Assembly: GCA_028583405.1 (NCBI GenBank)
Contig: CM053247.1
Coordinates: 8,083,446 to 8,147,445, forward strand
Reading direction: 5' to 3'
Origin: Pogonophryne albipinna
Taxonomy: Eukaryota; Chordata; Actinopteri; Perciformes; Artedidraconidae
DNA: 64,000 nt
Part shown: positions 13,241-51,147 of the stretch, piece by piece
How positions within the stretch are numbered: the first letter of the stretch is position 1
How the letters are laid out: each line of letters begins with the position of its first letter
Position numbers and translations under genes: made by a program
Notes under the pieces: generated by a model
Databases searched by the model: none
What the model was told of the DNA's origin: nothing
The model's input: only the letters and a program-made list of their open reading frames with translations

Positions 13241-13880
13241 TTTTTTAGATGAAAGCTTCCAGCACATGTTTCAGGAGTAATTTTTAATTGAGAGGCACTC
13301 TTCATGACTTCCTCTCCTGGGAACAGAAGAGGCGTCATGTGACTTTTTAACTTTAGCTGTAATGAGCGGAGCGAGTCTCTGGTGGCTGTACGGACTAAAG
13401 AGACTCTGGAAATAAACTGAGAGAAGAGAGGCGTCCTGAGAAATAAAACAGTCGTATTCCTGCTGTGCTCCAACCATCGTCTGTCTTTAACAGATTCTAC
13501 AAGACTCTTTTTTTCGTGTGTTTGTGTGCATAAGTCTTTTACTGGTGTGTTATATTGAGTACATTATATATTTGTTTATACATAGACTGATGTAAACCCT
13601 ACATCTTAAACAATTGCAAATATACTTATATAATTACTTATACAGTTTGAAAACTATAAATGGATGTATTTGCAATTTTCTAGTGTGGATTCGACTATGA
13701 AACAAGAATCTGATTATAAAAATAAAAAATCCTGAAAAGACACAATTGAAGAAATGCATAGAAAAAGTCATAGTATGTTATGTCATACAGAAATAATAAA
13801 AGTTATAGCATCATATGCTTTAGAAAGTTCTTCAAAGTCTTAGTAAAGCATGTTGTAAAGAACAATGTTAGGCTATAAAT
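13241..13880. other. Intergenic AT-rich spacer
   Basis: No gene, RNA or transposon signature is recognised. The sequence becomes strongly AT-rich after 13,500. Confidence 0.5.
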
Positions 13881-14384
13881 GAACTACAGCACGGTCACAT
13901 GACTTCACGTCACCACCGCTAAGCTAAAGGTGGCTAATGTTGAGCTATAAAGGAACTACAGCACGGTCACATGACTTCACGTCACCACCGCTAAGCTAAA
14001 GGTGGCTAATGTTGAGCTATAAAGGAACTACAGCACGGTCACATGTCTTCACGTCAACACCACTAAGCTAAAGGAGGCTAATGTTGAGCTATAAAGGAAC
14101 TACAGCACGGTCACATGTCTTCACGTCAACACCACTAAGCTAAAGGAGGCTAATGTTGAGCTATAAAGGAACTACAGCACGGTCACATGACTTCACGTCA
14201 CCACCGCTAAGCTAAAGGTGGCTAATGTTGAGCTATAAAGGAACTACAGCACGGTCACATGTCTTCACGTCAACACCACTAAGCTAAAGGAGGCTAATGT
14301 TGAGCTATAAAGGAACTACAGCACGGTCACATGATTTCACGTCACCACCGCTAAGCTAAAGGTGGCTAATGTTGGGCTATAAAG
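13881..14384 (+). repeat. 72-bp minisatellite, 7 copies
   Basis: Seven head-to-tail 72-bp units start at 13,881 and every 72 bases thereafter, each beginning GAACTACAGCACGGTCACAT. Variant units (ACTTCACGTCACCACCGC versus TCTTCACGTCAACACCAC) are interleaved. The same unit forms a second array in opposite orientation at 33,709-34,232. Confidence 0.95.
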
Positions 14385-14565
14385 AAATTCAACATGACAT
14401 TATTCTGTTGTGGCCGTTGTTCAGCAAAAGCCACATATTTCCACTTAAAAAGACATGAAATCCAACAAACCACCATTAAAAACATTCATCCTGTAGAGTA
14501 TTCTGAATGAAGCGTGAATAAAGAGCCGACGCAGCAGTAAGGTCAGTCCTGTTTGTTAAAAACAT

Positions 14566-14571
14566 TTTATT
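14566..14571 (-). terminator. Candidate nacc1 polyadenylation signal AATAAA
   Basis: TTTATT on the + strand gives AATAAA on the - strand, the most distal signal before the 72-bp array. Other AATAAA matches lie near 14,890 and 15,470 and further inside, so shorter 3' UTRs are equally possible. This is inference from position only. Confidence 0.3.
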
Positions 14572-16394
14572 AAGATATTCAGATTTTTCCTCATTTTTAA
14601 TCAGTCTGGTTTCGTTTCTCTTTACAGTAGTTAATGTGCAATTAAATCTTTATTACTGGGTCACAGTTAGGAATTCACAAAGTTATTGGCACTTGGAACA
14701 CATGGGGAAACACTGGCATGTACACGGGGCTGAGGGGGGCGATTGGTTGGTTGGATGGGGGCGGGGCTAACACGGCAGGGGGCGGGGTCTGTGTGTCTGT
14801 CAGTGTAGGGAAGGGTATTTTCTGACGTCCGTCGAGTTACTGCATTGGTTTTTTAAATCCTCTTTTTGTCCAAAAAAATCTGCTTTTGTTTTTATTTATT
14901 TTTTCTGGGTTATAATAAAGAATAATACCTCATGCTGCGAGTGCACATCTAACAATCAAACTTCGATAGTGCTTCTAAGTCATAATGTACAGTTTATATA
15001 TTTATAGTGAGAGACAAAAACAGAAGAGTTCTGCTGAGTAAATCTCGCCCGACGACACCAGAGACAAGGAATAAAAAATAGTCATTCACGGCTGCTATAT
15101 GGTTCATATGTAAGCCCCTCCCCCTCCCCCCCCATTCTGTAGTATAACTCTGAGGTAAATCTGTTGATTCTCGCTTTGTGTCCTGTTATTCTGTGAAAAC
15201 CCTGTTCTGGATGCATTCGATGTTCCCGGAGCTCTGCTGAGGCTCCTGGTTGAGTTCCTGAAAATCAAAAAGAGTGTGTACCTGCTTTGTAACGGAGTAA
15301 AAGCTGCTCAGAGATCTGTGGCCGTTAAGGTCTGCTATGGCTGCTAGCTCCCGAGGTAAACTGGTAAAACTGCATCAGTGACACAAAGACACACTTCGAG
15401 GTGTGTGTGAGCTTCTGTATCTCAGAGGTTTGCCCGTTTTGTATCCATTTATACATATACAGTATATATATATTTATTTATTTATCTGTGAGTGTTGTCT
15501 CTGGTGTGTGGGGATTTTGGGAGAGTAAATGTTTCTGGATAGAAGACTACAGTCCTGCAGGAAGAGAGGAGGGGGGAAAGGTCGAGGGGTGATGAGGTCA
15601 CGCTGCAGCGCAGAGGAAGAGGAAGGCTGAGCGGAGAGGGAGAGATAAACAATGTGGATTCAGGATCTCCATCTCGATTTGATCCACTTCCCTCGCTCCT
15701 CCGTACTCAAGTTTAGCCAGTTTTTGCACAACACAAGTCGAGACATTCCTCCAGGTTTCTACATGAGAAAAACCCACCCTCGGTTTCCAAAAGCGTCGTA
15801 AAATTAGAGTGTTTAGCAGCTAATAAGACAGAAATGTCCCTCAGGAGTGGGTACAAACTGAGCCCAAAGGAGAGTGGATATTGGAATTTGATACGTTGCC
15901 AAATGAATGCTTGTATTAATCTCTGTTTGCTCGATGTGCTTAAATGTTCCCAGAAAATGAGCTAAAGTAGCGTTAGCCGAGAGTCACAATATGTGATTTC
16001 TGAAACCAGTGATTGAGGGTGGATTTTTCTTATGATTGGATTCAAACATTTGTTTTAAAAATGGGAAATACGACCGTCAACAAGATCACACACTTCTCCA
16101 TGCAGTACATATGACAGTCAGTGCAATTACTTTCGACAGAGTTGAAAAGACATCAAGTCGTTTCCATCTTTGCTTCCTTCAATGATTTTGACATGAGCGT
16201 CTGATTATCAGCCAGAAGCAGTTTCTAAAGAGACAGCGACTCATCGTCAAACTGAAACACTTGTGCTTGTTTAGAAAGTAATGAGAGTGGTGCAGTGATG
16301 AGCTACAAGTTAGCATCTTCCTGGTTCTAAGCTAATGGGATGTTTCCATTGGCTTTTTGTGTCAAACAAACATTTATGATACTTACACGTTTTG

Positions 16395-16447
16395 TTCAGC
16401 ATGACTTCACGTCACCACCGCTAAGCTAAAGGAGGCTAATGTTGGGC
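16395..16447 (+). repeat. Solitary fragment of the 72-bp repeat
   Basis: CATGACTTCACGTCACCACC and GCTAAGCTAAAGGAGGCTAA reproduce most of one 72-bp unit, about 2 kb from the array at 13,881. It shows that the repeat also exists outside its two tandem arrays. Confidence 0.85.
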
Positions 16448-17378
16448 GGGATGACGTTTAGTCGGCTCATTTAGACACTTGTTAGCAACCTCTGTTTTTA
16501 ACAACCAAAAACACATTTGAATCTTCTCAAGACGGAAGTCCGGTTTTGGACTCATTCCCGCACCACTCTCTTAAACTTTCGCACACATTTTTATGGGATA
16601 AAAAAAAAAAAAAAAAAGAATTATCCAAATTAATTTCATGTAGGAACCCTGTTTGAATCTGAACTCCAACCCTCACCCTCCTAAACTCCCCCCTTTAACT
16701 CCCCACCCCCGTGCAGGGGAGTTTGCACAGTCCATGATCCCAGCTTCCCACCTGGAGGAAGGACAGGTCGATTTGGGCACATCATCATCATCATCATTTT
16801 TTACAGTAAACAACAAATGTCGTAAAGAGAGAGATAAGAGAAAACATACAAAATAAAAAAGGGAATAATAGTACAAAAAGATAAAAACAACAAAAATAAG
16901 GAACTTACAAAAATAACCCTCACATTACATCTCGATTCCCACCCTCCCCCCACAATAAAAGTCCACCAGCATCCGACCCACAGACAGGAAGTGACATCAT
17001 CGAGCTCTGAAAGGTGCGGAGGGCTTTGGCGCTCGCCCCAAGGTGCTTTTTTATTTTAAAGATTATTCCACTCTCTCTTTGTCACTTTGGTTCCTCTCTG
17101 TGGATCGGCAGTGCAATCAGGAGTGAGAACTGGACACGGATGGACGAGTCGAAAAACATCTGCGGTGCTCTTTTTTGTTTTTGGGAATACGGGTCAGCAA
17201 CTTTCAATCTGCTGACAGCTTTATTTGGCATCTTGTCGGACATTTTTGTCGGGTTTTGTGTCGTGTTTTTGTAAAAAATTAGCAGCAGAAGCCTCCGGCG
17301 GCCGGCTGTTAAGGTGCTCCGATGGATACAGTGATCGAGACTTTTTCGGTACAATCTTAGCTTGTGTAGGATCACTGT

Positions 17379-17469
17379 GGCGCCCCCTGGTGGTGAGCAC
17401 AGGTACTGCAGGTAAAGAGCCCCCCCTTCTCTGAGCTGCAGTAGCTGCTTTCAGCCACCAGGGGGCGCC
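17379..17469. promoter_or_regulatory. Pair of inverted CTCF-like cores
   Basis: GGCGCCCCCTGGTGG at 17,379-17,393 and its exact reverse complement CCACCAGGGGGCGCC at 17,455-17,469 both match the vertebrate CTCF core. They are 61 bases apart in opposite orientation and sit between two convergent genes. They could also pair as a 15-bp RNA stem. Confidence 0.5.
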
Positions 17470-20030
17470 TAAACATAGAAAACATTCAAGCAGCAGTAGC
17501 TTATTCTTAGTGGAAAAAAGCTGGTCCGAGAACCAGGTCAAGTAATCTTACTTTGGGTCGATTTCTAATGGAAAGAAGTGTTTATCGTCACAAGACATCG
17601 GAGAGTAGGATTTGATCCATGATTTTTTTTTTCAAGCGGACATTCAGACTTGGAGTCTTAAAATGATGTGAGCCCGACAGCGTTTTGTCGCATCGACCGT
17701 CCATCCGTCCGTGTTTCTTTACTTCCTGGTCCAGCTGCATTACAGTGAAAACCAAACATCTGGTCCAGCATTAACCCCGTCCCCCCCGTCCGCAGCATCT
17801 CTCACACAACAATGTAAAAATATGTGGTTCTCTTTCTCTAAACTATTTTACAGCTAACCATGTCTCCTTCTCTTTTTGTCTTTTTCTTTTTTTAAAACAC
17901 AACTTGGCAACTCTACGGGTGTTAATGTTGAATTATTATTATTAGTAGTAGCATCTGTCTCAAAAATAACCTTTAACAAAGAAAAAAGGACTAGATTACA
18001 CGACTAGCTCAAAATGTAAGAAAACAGCAACAGAAAATGAAATTGTAAAACAATAAGAAAACTTTTGAAATGTGTACAAAGCTCTTCTAGAAACGCGGCC
18101 AAACTCGTATCGCTTCAACCTTTAGTTGTGAAACTGTGCTCAGGCATATCTGTCCTAAAGAGTGACGATATGCCAAAAACATATTCCTAGTACTGGTTTC
18201 AGTCTTTCCTCTTTGCAGGGCAGGAGTGTTCAGAACGTCAGCTTTCTCCTCTTCGTAACAACTAGCTATCGGCTCTTGACTTTTCCTCTAAATCCGAGGA
18301 AATAAAACACGATATTAAAAAAAAATATCCCTTTTGCTGTGCTCATTGAATTGTCTCTAAACAATCCTCTTGAAGACTCTGAACCAGTTCACGACACACA
18401 GCGAGAGATCTGCACTCGCCCTCAGAAACCACAACTTCTACAATCTTTGTGACAAAACCTTCAACTTCCATCCTGATTTCCTGCCTGCCTTAGACGATTT
18501 CAGCCAGTAAAAATCAACACTGGGGTCTAACGCGATTACTACAGTGGTTCCCTGCCTGCGAGACACATGGGATTGTCAGATTCGTCTAGATATCTTTAAC
18601 TAGGTTTGGAAATAACGATTATCCTCTTTGCTGACGACTCTGCGTCTTATATTTAAGACGTTCTCCATATAGATTATGTCCAAAACAGTTCCTTTTAGAC
18701 AAAGACGATGTCCACAAATTGCTTGTCTTACATTCAATTAGTTATCACCAGAGCTGAGCTAAATATTTACATTTGGATCAATCATCAAAATCCAATTCCT
18801 GTTCAGTCGATCAACAAATGTTTTTGGTTCATTTTGGTCATCAGGAGAACTTCTTGCACGATTGTCATGAAACTCGGAGGGATCGTGAAGCATTGGTCGA
18901 GAAAGATCCCATGACATTTTGGAGCAGATCCGAGTCACTGTGCGGGAAATGGGACCATCCAAGGATGCTCGTACAATGGATTCCTATTTAGTGAGCGGTT
19001 ACAAGAAAGCACCAAAGGTTGGGAACCACTGTAATACTACACATGATGTATACGCACACTACGCCTTAAGGGCTTCTGCCAATATCGAAACCCATTGTTT
19101 TTCCTGGGGTTCAACATTACAACACACACACACCAACAGCCGGACAAACTGACTTCCAACCAGGCCAAGCCCCCTCCTCACGATGTCTTCACATTATTAT
19201 CATATCGCAGTGCTTAAAAACAGACAGTGGGGTAAAACGTTCAGCCAAATGTGTTTCTGGGACTGTCTTTCCACTCTTTTACAGACATTTAGTGCAATTT
19301 CAACTTCAAAACTCCTTATTCTTCCAAGTTTTAGACGTCTTTGTTCCCCGTTATCGTTCCGGGGTCGTTTTGAGGGATTCAGGTAACTCTAATACGGACC
19401 CCACCCCTCTGCAAAATGCCGTGCTGCATACATGAACGAGCACATTTATCTTGGTGGCACAGGGCTAGAGAGAGACGATCACCCCTCCCTCTTTTTCCTC
19501 CTCTTCCTCCTCTCCGTCATTAGCCTCTCACTCTTTGTCTGGATCGTGGCTTTGCTCATGTGACGGCAGACTGCCGCAATGCCTCATCTGTCCTGGGAGA
19601 TTCTTAACAAACATCTCCTCCTCAGGAAGAATGAAGCACCTCCTCCTCCTCCTTCTCTCACTGCTCAAGTCGGGGATGATTACAATTATTATTTAAAACC
19701 ACTCAGTTTAACGGTCTGCTCAATATTCGCCTCGTTTTTTTCCTAAGGTCTCATATTGACGTTTTGATTCGTCCAGGGCAGCAAAATACTTTCCTCATTA
19801 ATCGTCTGACTATTAACAAGGTGCAGTAAACACAATAATCACACAGTGTCCCATGAGAGGGGGTGGGCAGCACACACACACATACACAAACAAACACACA
19901 CTCACTCTCTCAAACACACAACCATTAATGTGCCGCTCATCTGCATATTTGCATGCGATAACTTGTGTAACAACAAATCCAGCTTCATATTTGGCAATCT
20001 GTTATTGTAGACTGCAAATGCTCGCAAATG

Positions 20031-20242
<212 letters not shown>

Positions 20243-20364
20243 AGAGTTTGGCAGGGATTTGCATTCTATGAAGAAAATGGACTCGATTCAATTGAAGCAG
20301 TGGTGGATAGAAAATGGTTTACGTAATGAAGCAACAAGGGACAGACACTTTTCAGCTCCTTAGT

Positions 20365-20370
<6 letters not shown>

Positions 20371-20426
<56 letters not shown>
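20371..20426. repeat. (GT)n microsatellite, 28 repeats
   Basis: The run is complementary in sense to the CA run about 130 bp upstream, so both repeat polarities occur in one putative transcript. Confidence 0.98.
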
Positions 20427-20432
<6 letters not shown>

Positions 20433-20478
20433 AATAGAAAGGGAAACAGTAAGGGGAGGGAGGCAGGAATGTATACAT

Positions 20479-20484
<6 letters not shown>

Positions 20485-20525
<41 letters not shown>
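20485..20525. repeat. (GA)n microsatellite
   Basis: About 20 GA repeats lie just beyond the (GT)n run. Confidence 0.95.
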
Positions 20526-20527
<2 letters not shown>

Positions 20528-20813
20528 TAAACAAAGGAAACAGAGACAGGCTGAGGGCATAAAAAGACATTTAATTTAATTCGAGAAATGAAGGGTAAAG
20601 TGTCCTTGCGACAGTTGTCCCATGCAGGAGGACAGAGTGTGTGAGCAGGAAGGAATCAGAACACATAAAGTGTATCGAAGTGATCTATGAGAGCGGTTTA
20701 GCATTTAAACGGTTTCTTATGTGAAAAAGCGTAAAAAAAACAGAAGCGGTGCATCCACCAAATCCATCTGCACCTCTGATCCGGCACAGACTGCTGAGGA
20801 CATGTGACTCTGC

Positions 20814-20815
<2 letters not shown>

Positions 20816-20848
<33 letters not shown>
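20816..20848. repeat. (GT)n microsatellite
   Basis: Sixteen GT repeats lie about 90 bp before a 200-bp CA run. Confidence 0.95.
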
Positions 20849-20850
<2 letters not shown>

Positions 20851-20931
20851 GGGAGAAAAAAGGTATGGCGCTCAGTGAAGCAGACAAAAACAAACAGCCA
20901 CTCGTTTCAACCTCTCCGCACATACCACCCA

Positions 20932-21143
<212 letters not shown>

Positions 21144-21283
21144 GAGACCTTGCAGAGCTGAGCACCCACACACTGTGACAGACATGCGCAGTCTCAGCAT
21201 GAAGCCAGACACACGTATGCAGCACATAGATCCAGACGCAGACCCAGCCTGGCAAAGGCATGCGCATTATACACTCTCACACA

Positions 21284-21323
<40 letters not shown>
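21284..21323. repeat. (CA)n microsatellite, ~20 repeats
   Basis: A short CA run lies between two longer ones. Confidence 0.95.
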
Positions 21324-21326
<3 letters not shown>

Positions 21327-21439
21327 CCACTGTACCACTGTCAAAAGCTCTTTCAAGTGAGGAGGCAGACATTGACATGCCATAAATGGAGATGGAGGGA
21401 AGCGAAAGGCGAGGGAAAAAAAGCTGCATACATACATTA

Positions 21440-21635
<196 letters not shown>

Positions 21636-22250
21636 CTTTTACAAACAGCTCCCCAAAGCCACCACACACACTCAAACTTGCACACACACTCGTACGCATT
21701 CACCCCAAACCCCCCCTGTAGGGAGACTGACTGTCCTCCTCTTCCCTCTTTATCTTGGAATTTCTCATTTAAGGCGGCGGTTTCAAACAAAGGAATACAA
21801 AGATTATTTATTTTTTAAACAAAACATGTGCAAACAGTCTCCTCTTCCTCCCTCCTCCCCTTTTATTCGGTCCTTCCTCCCTCATACTTCCTCTGTCCTC
21901 AGTTATAAACTCGGTAAAGTCTCCACGGATCGTACCATGTGCTCCAGAAAAGAGGGTGGGGTTGCCTCTTTTCTCGTCTCAGGACCAACGTGTCTTTGAC
22001 TGATAGCCTCGTTATAAAGAGAAATATATAAAAAAAACTTGATATACACGTAAATATATAAAAAACGAACAGTAAACATCTTTCCTTAAAAGGCCAGGAT
22101 GTAGAAAGCCGATTTGAGAACACTGGATTACAAAACGGGTTCAGGTCAAGAAAGGTGAGACGACCCCTTCAAAAGGTGGAGTTTGTTTTTGGTTCTTCGT
22201 CGGGTGTTTCAGATTTTGGGTAGCGCCGTTTCTGCTTCGTTTAGCTGCAG

Positions 22251-22254
<4 letters not shown>

Positions 22255-22311
<57 letters not shown>
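22255..22311. repeat. (GT)n microsatellite, ~28 repeats
   Basis: The GT run is opposite in polarity to the CA runs on either side. Confidence 0.97.
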
Positions 22312-22312
<1 letters not shown>

Positions 22313-23542
22313 CACGCTGGCAATAAGGTGCTTATTCTCATTTAATGAAGGGTAATAACCCCCCACCAAAAACAGGCCAAATATGCATAAAAATATGATT
22401 TTCAGTGTCTACTTTACAACAAGACAAAGCTATGATATGTTTAGTCCTTTCTTTAAAGTGTAAATCAAGATTATCACGCATATAAAAGGTTTTTCGATAC
22501 GATATGTGGGAATTTCGTAGCCAGTCCTGGCAGATATGACGTTATATATAATTAGATGTGGATGTAACAGCGGGATACACTTTCAAATGAAAACTCAACG
22601 CGTTCCCTTTTCTTAAACTAAGGAACTTTGACTGCTGAGCAAACACACCTGGTTTGACCTCCAGACACTTTGGATAGTGTGTGTGTCAATCTGATGTTCA
22701 GTCTTCTACAATAACACAACTTGATCACAACACGGGGGTCTACTTTTTGTACTCCAAAAACAAGGCTCCATGACGTGTAAACAAATCAATATTCCCAAAT
22801 ATCTTTCAAGACTATCCCAGGGTTTCGAATCGGATCATTTTTGCGGTCTAACGGAGACACATTGCAAAAGTAACAATAAATTAAGAACCTCCCAAAGGAG
22901 TCCGATCAAGTTGAATGTGGGTCCTTGAAACTAAAATGGCTGTCGTACATAATCGACCTGTAGGGATAAATTGCCGGAAAAAATCCAGTCATTTTTCCGC
23001 AAAAGCAGGGATCAGATCGTCTCCTTCCATACCATTATTAATTCATTTTAATGTGTGATTTGTGGGATTGATCTTCTGATGAAAGACTGTGTGGTCTAAC
23101 TGAAGTATACAGAGTTTTCAAGGTGTTGAGGAGTGGCACTAAAGTCAAAACGAGTTCACCTGGAGCTTCTGTATTCGACGTTAGACTGAACAAGAACATC
23201 TCAGTGTGTGTAGATCCATTGTGGAGGTCAGTGTTTCTAAAGACCTCCGTCTGTATTCTTGTTTTCTGAAAGCTTCACACAAAGTATGAGGAGAACAAGA
23301 CTTCCAGGGTTGTTTCTATGCCGACGTGTGTCTGCGATTAGCATTATTCAGCAGCTCTCTCTTTATAATATCTCACTAAAAGCCGGAGCAATGAACCGTC
23401 GAGCCGACTGTTTACTTTCTCCATCAGATCCATTCAAACAGTTAAGGTGCCACATGTGACCGACATCATTTAGTGTAATTCCCCTTTAATTCCCATGATG
23501 CTCTGGTGTACTGTTGCGGCTGACAGCGCCCAAATGTGTATT

Positions 23543-23546
<4 letters not shown>

Positions 23547-23577
<31 letters not shown>
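23547..23577. repeat. (GT)n microsatellite with nearby CA/TC runs
   Basis: A 31-bp GT run is followed within 180 bp by (TC)n and short (CA)n segments (about 23,645-23,755). Confidence 0.95.
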
Positions 23578-23580
<3 letters not shown>

Positions 23581-23915
23581 AGCTCTCCGCAATGATGGGT
23601 GAATGAATCGACCAAGCGTGTGTGAAAACACACCGTCTGTCCTCCCTCTCTCTCTCTCTCTCTCTGTTCTGCTGCAGCACACACACACAAAGCTGCATGG
23701 CTCACACACACACACTCTCACACACACTGTCTCTCTCACACACACACACACTCACAGAGCTGTATTCCTAGCAATGTAGCAATGCCTGAATTAGCACCGT
23801 TGTCCATGCCAGGCGAGCACGCATCCAGGCAGCAGAGCCCGAGGAAAGTACTTCTGCTAATATTCAACGGGAAACAGTTCAAATACGAGCTAAAGAACAA
23901 TGCTCCATCATCTCA

Positions 23916-24137
<222 letters not shown>

Positions 24138-25282
24138 CTCCAAGGCAGAAACTCGCTTATGAATATTCCTCGACTTTCCTTCAGACTTTTAAAATCAAAA
24201 CTAAAAAGGGTGATTGAAAAAGATATCAATTGGATTCCAGCTCGTATTCTTTTAAAATGTTTCGTTGCCTTTTCTTAAATAAACCCCGCCCCTTCTTCTC
24301 TTTCTGATACGTACAAAAGCGTCGATTGTACTCATACTCGTAACACAGTGCATTTATCACGCGCAAAACTCTTTGACAATCATCGGTAACAAGTGTCCTC
24401 TCCTTCAGGAGGCTTGGCAAAACAACCACACATATATAAAACAGGAACAATTAAGAATTTAAACATAAAAAATGTTAACTGCTAATGGTCTTTTTTAACG
24501 TTTTAGTGTTTAAAAAAGTGGGCGAAGTTGAAGGGAAAAGGTTTGAGTCGAGCTAATATTAGTTTTTCTTTTCTGCAACCACACAATGCAGCTCTTTTAG
24601 CTGGTAACTCAATTTCCCAGCATGCCCGGCGTGGGTTAAAAAGGTTCTATGGGGTAGTGCGGAGGTCCGGAAGATCATAAACTGTGCCAATATACAAATC
24701 AATATTCATTTCAACCTCTGACCTCATCAATCCCGTGCTCTTTAGTGACAAAACAAAGAGAAAACAGATATAAAAAACCCCTCTGTACTCACTTAACTTC
24801 CACTGACTCCACGCTGCAGTCCGGATTCTTCTCCACGCATACATTCAATATCAAAAAACAACAGTGTTACCGGAGTTTAGGGAAGGAACTGGACTCCCCC
24901 GACCCGCCCTCCCCAGGGAATGTCTGATTATGGTAAGAAAAAGGGCCTCAGTGACAGTACACACTTTTAAAAACATAACACAATAAAGGAATAAAAACAA
25001 TCTGGAAAGGTGGCAGAGGGGAGAAAAGGCAAAGGGGGGTTTACCTCTTCTCTCTGCCACCTTTCTCTAATCTTTCCATCTCTCAAGGAAGGAGGGACAA
25101 CCCAAAGTGATGCATTCTGGGCCGTTAAGAGACACACACACACACACACAGAGGGGAAAGCAGAAGCGGGAGAGGTGGAGAAGAAGAAGAAATAAATCTC
25201 CCCTAATAAAAACTAAAATGGCGACCGTAACAACCGCCATTTCCCACTCGTCGTCGTCGTCAGTCTGTCCTCCATCTGTCAC

Positions 25283-49540
<24,258 letters not shown>

Positions 49541-49864
49541 TTAGAGTACAGGTAACAGTACTGACATCAATCGAAGAAGAGCTGCAACCATAGGTCCACT
49601 GACAGAAACGATAATCGCCACCATTTATGGAAATCCCAGTCATTATTTAAGGCAAAAATGGCAGAAAAATACCTTTTCCGCCTCTAGAAAACGTATATTT
49701 CCTGCTTTTTTAAATTATTTAACAGTGAATCAATCAATCAAATCAAATATAATGATACGATGATTGGTTATCATACTAGGTGGTTCTTTTTTAACTGTCA
49801 CGGTACTTTTAGGGGAAAAAATTGCAGAAATTTGATTTTTGTTTGCATTTTGATGTATTATAAT

Positions 49865-50665
49865 TAGAGATGTCCCGATCCGATCACGTGATCGGGGATC
49901 GGAGCCGATCACGTGATTTTCAAAAGATCGGGAGAAAAAAAATCGGGGATCGGGATTTTTTTTTTTTTTTAATAATTTTTTTTACATTTTATTTAATGTT
50001 ACAAAACAAAAATGACCATGTTCACGTCTTAAAGTCATCCTGAGGCCTTAGTTTTGGTTTGAAATGACACAACATCATGTATGTGTTGCTTCTTTTGGGC
50101 TTGTTTTCAGACCTGGTTGCTTATTCCTCTCAAAGCTGGCAACAGAGTGGGCGCAGTGTCTAGCAGTAAGCTAACGAGAGGCTACGTTCAGCTGGTGACT
50201 CGGGACTCGGGACAGAGAAAATGTCAGGAGTTTGGAAGTATTATAAAATTGAAAGCGAAGGCAGTGTAACAGCCAGATGCAATGTTTGCAAGGAGGTTCC
50301 GCGTGGTGGAAAGAACAGAGCTACGTTCAACACGACCAATCTAATACGCCACCTGAGAAACAAACACCAACAACAACAGGACGAGTACACAGCGGCCACT
50401 CAGGTAACGGCACTGAAACAACCGACACTTTCAGAGACTTTTAAAAGGAAAGAGAAACTGCCCCAGAACAGTGAAAAGGCCAAACAAATAACAGCCAAGA
50501 TAGCTGAACTCATCGCGTTGGATGACCAGCCGTTATCTGTTACCTTTTTTTTCTCTTAATGCATTGCATAAAGATCGGATCGGGAAAAATCGGTATCGGC
50601 AGATTGTCAAAATCAAATGATCGGAATCGGATCGGGAGCAAAAAAATGTGATCGGGACATCCCTA
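49865..50665 (+). mobile_element. hAT element encoding a BED-finger relic
   Basis: The ends TAGAGATGTCCCGATC and GATCGGGACATCCCTA are flanked by a perfect 8-bp duplication ATTATAAT (49,857-49,864 and 50,666-50,673). Subterminal GATCGG repeats are typical of fish Tol2/ZBED-like hATs. It carries only the transposase N-terminus. Confidence 0.93.
50221..50559 (+). pseudogene. hAT transposase N-terminal fragment (BED zinc finger)
   Basis: The intact 112-codon frame begins MSGVWKYYKIESEGSVTARC and continues NVCKEVPRGGKNRATFNTTN to LIRHLRNKH, giving the BED pattern W..Y...C..C...H....H. It is followed by TLSETFKRKEKLPQNSEKAK and AELIALDDQPLSV, the start of the transposase body, then stops. Full-length relatives are about 600 residues, so the catalytic domain is missing. 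The finger is uninterrupted and could in principle still bind DNA. Confidence 0.85.
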
Positions 50666-50673
50666 ATTATAAT

Positions 50674-51145
50674 TGTATAAAGTTAATATATTTACGTTTG
50701 CACTGACAAATCAACTACTTTAAAGACATCACCTTGGGCTTTTAGAAACTGGGATGGACGTTTTTCACTATTTTCCGACATTTTATAGAACAAACAAACC
50801 AACGAATACACATTCAGGAAAAAGCACTGAAGAAAAACAACATTTTTAAATACGTTTTGCCTGATACCTTAATTATTTTGCGATACAACAACAGCAATGT
50901 ATGGTTACCCATTTGGGCTTTCACAAAACATCTACCCAGTGAGTTTCTACTAAATAATCACTAAAGAAATTAGGATTTAATGACTAAATTGGTGAAGGCA
51001 AATAATACAGTAGCTAGAACAGTCTGGTAAGTTCAGAAATATATTATATTAAAATAACGCAGCGCTTACAGCCAGAAAAAAGCCATTTCATAAGAGGGAT
51101 AACCTTAAACGTCTGCAACGTCTAGTCGCTGATAGATATGTTCCA
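50674..51145. other. Intron spacer
   Basis: AT-rich sequence with no recognised feature. Confidence 0.5.
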
Positions 51146-51147
51146 CA

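Noticed and set aside
13135..13477. Gene on the - strand near 13.1-13.5 kb
   Set aside because: The overlapping frames belong to a truncated LINE and its flank. Only the LINE frame has recognisable motifs.
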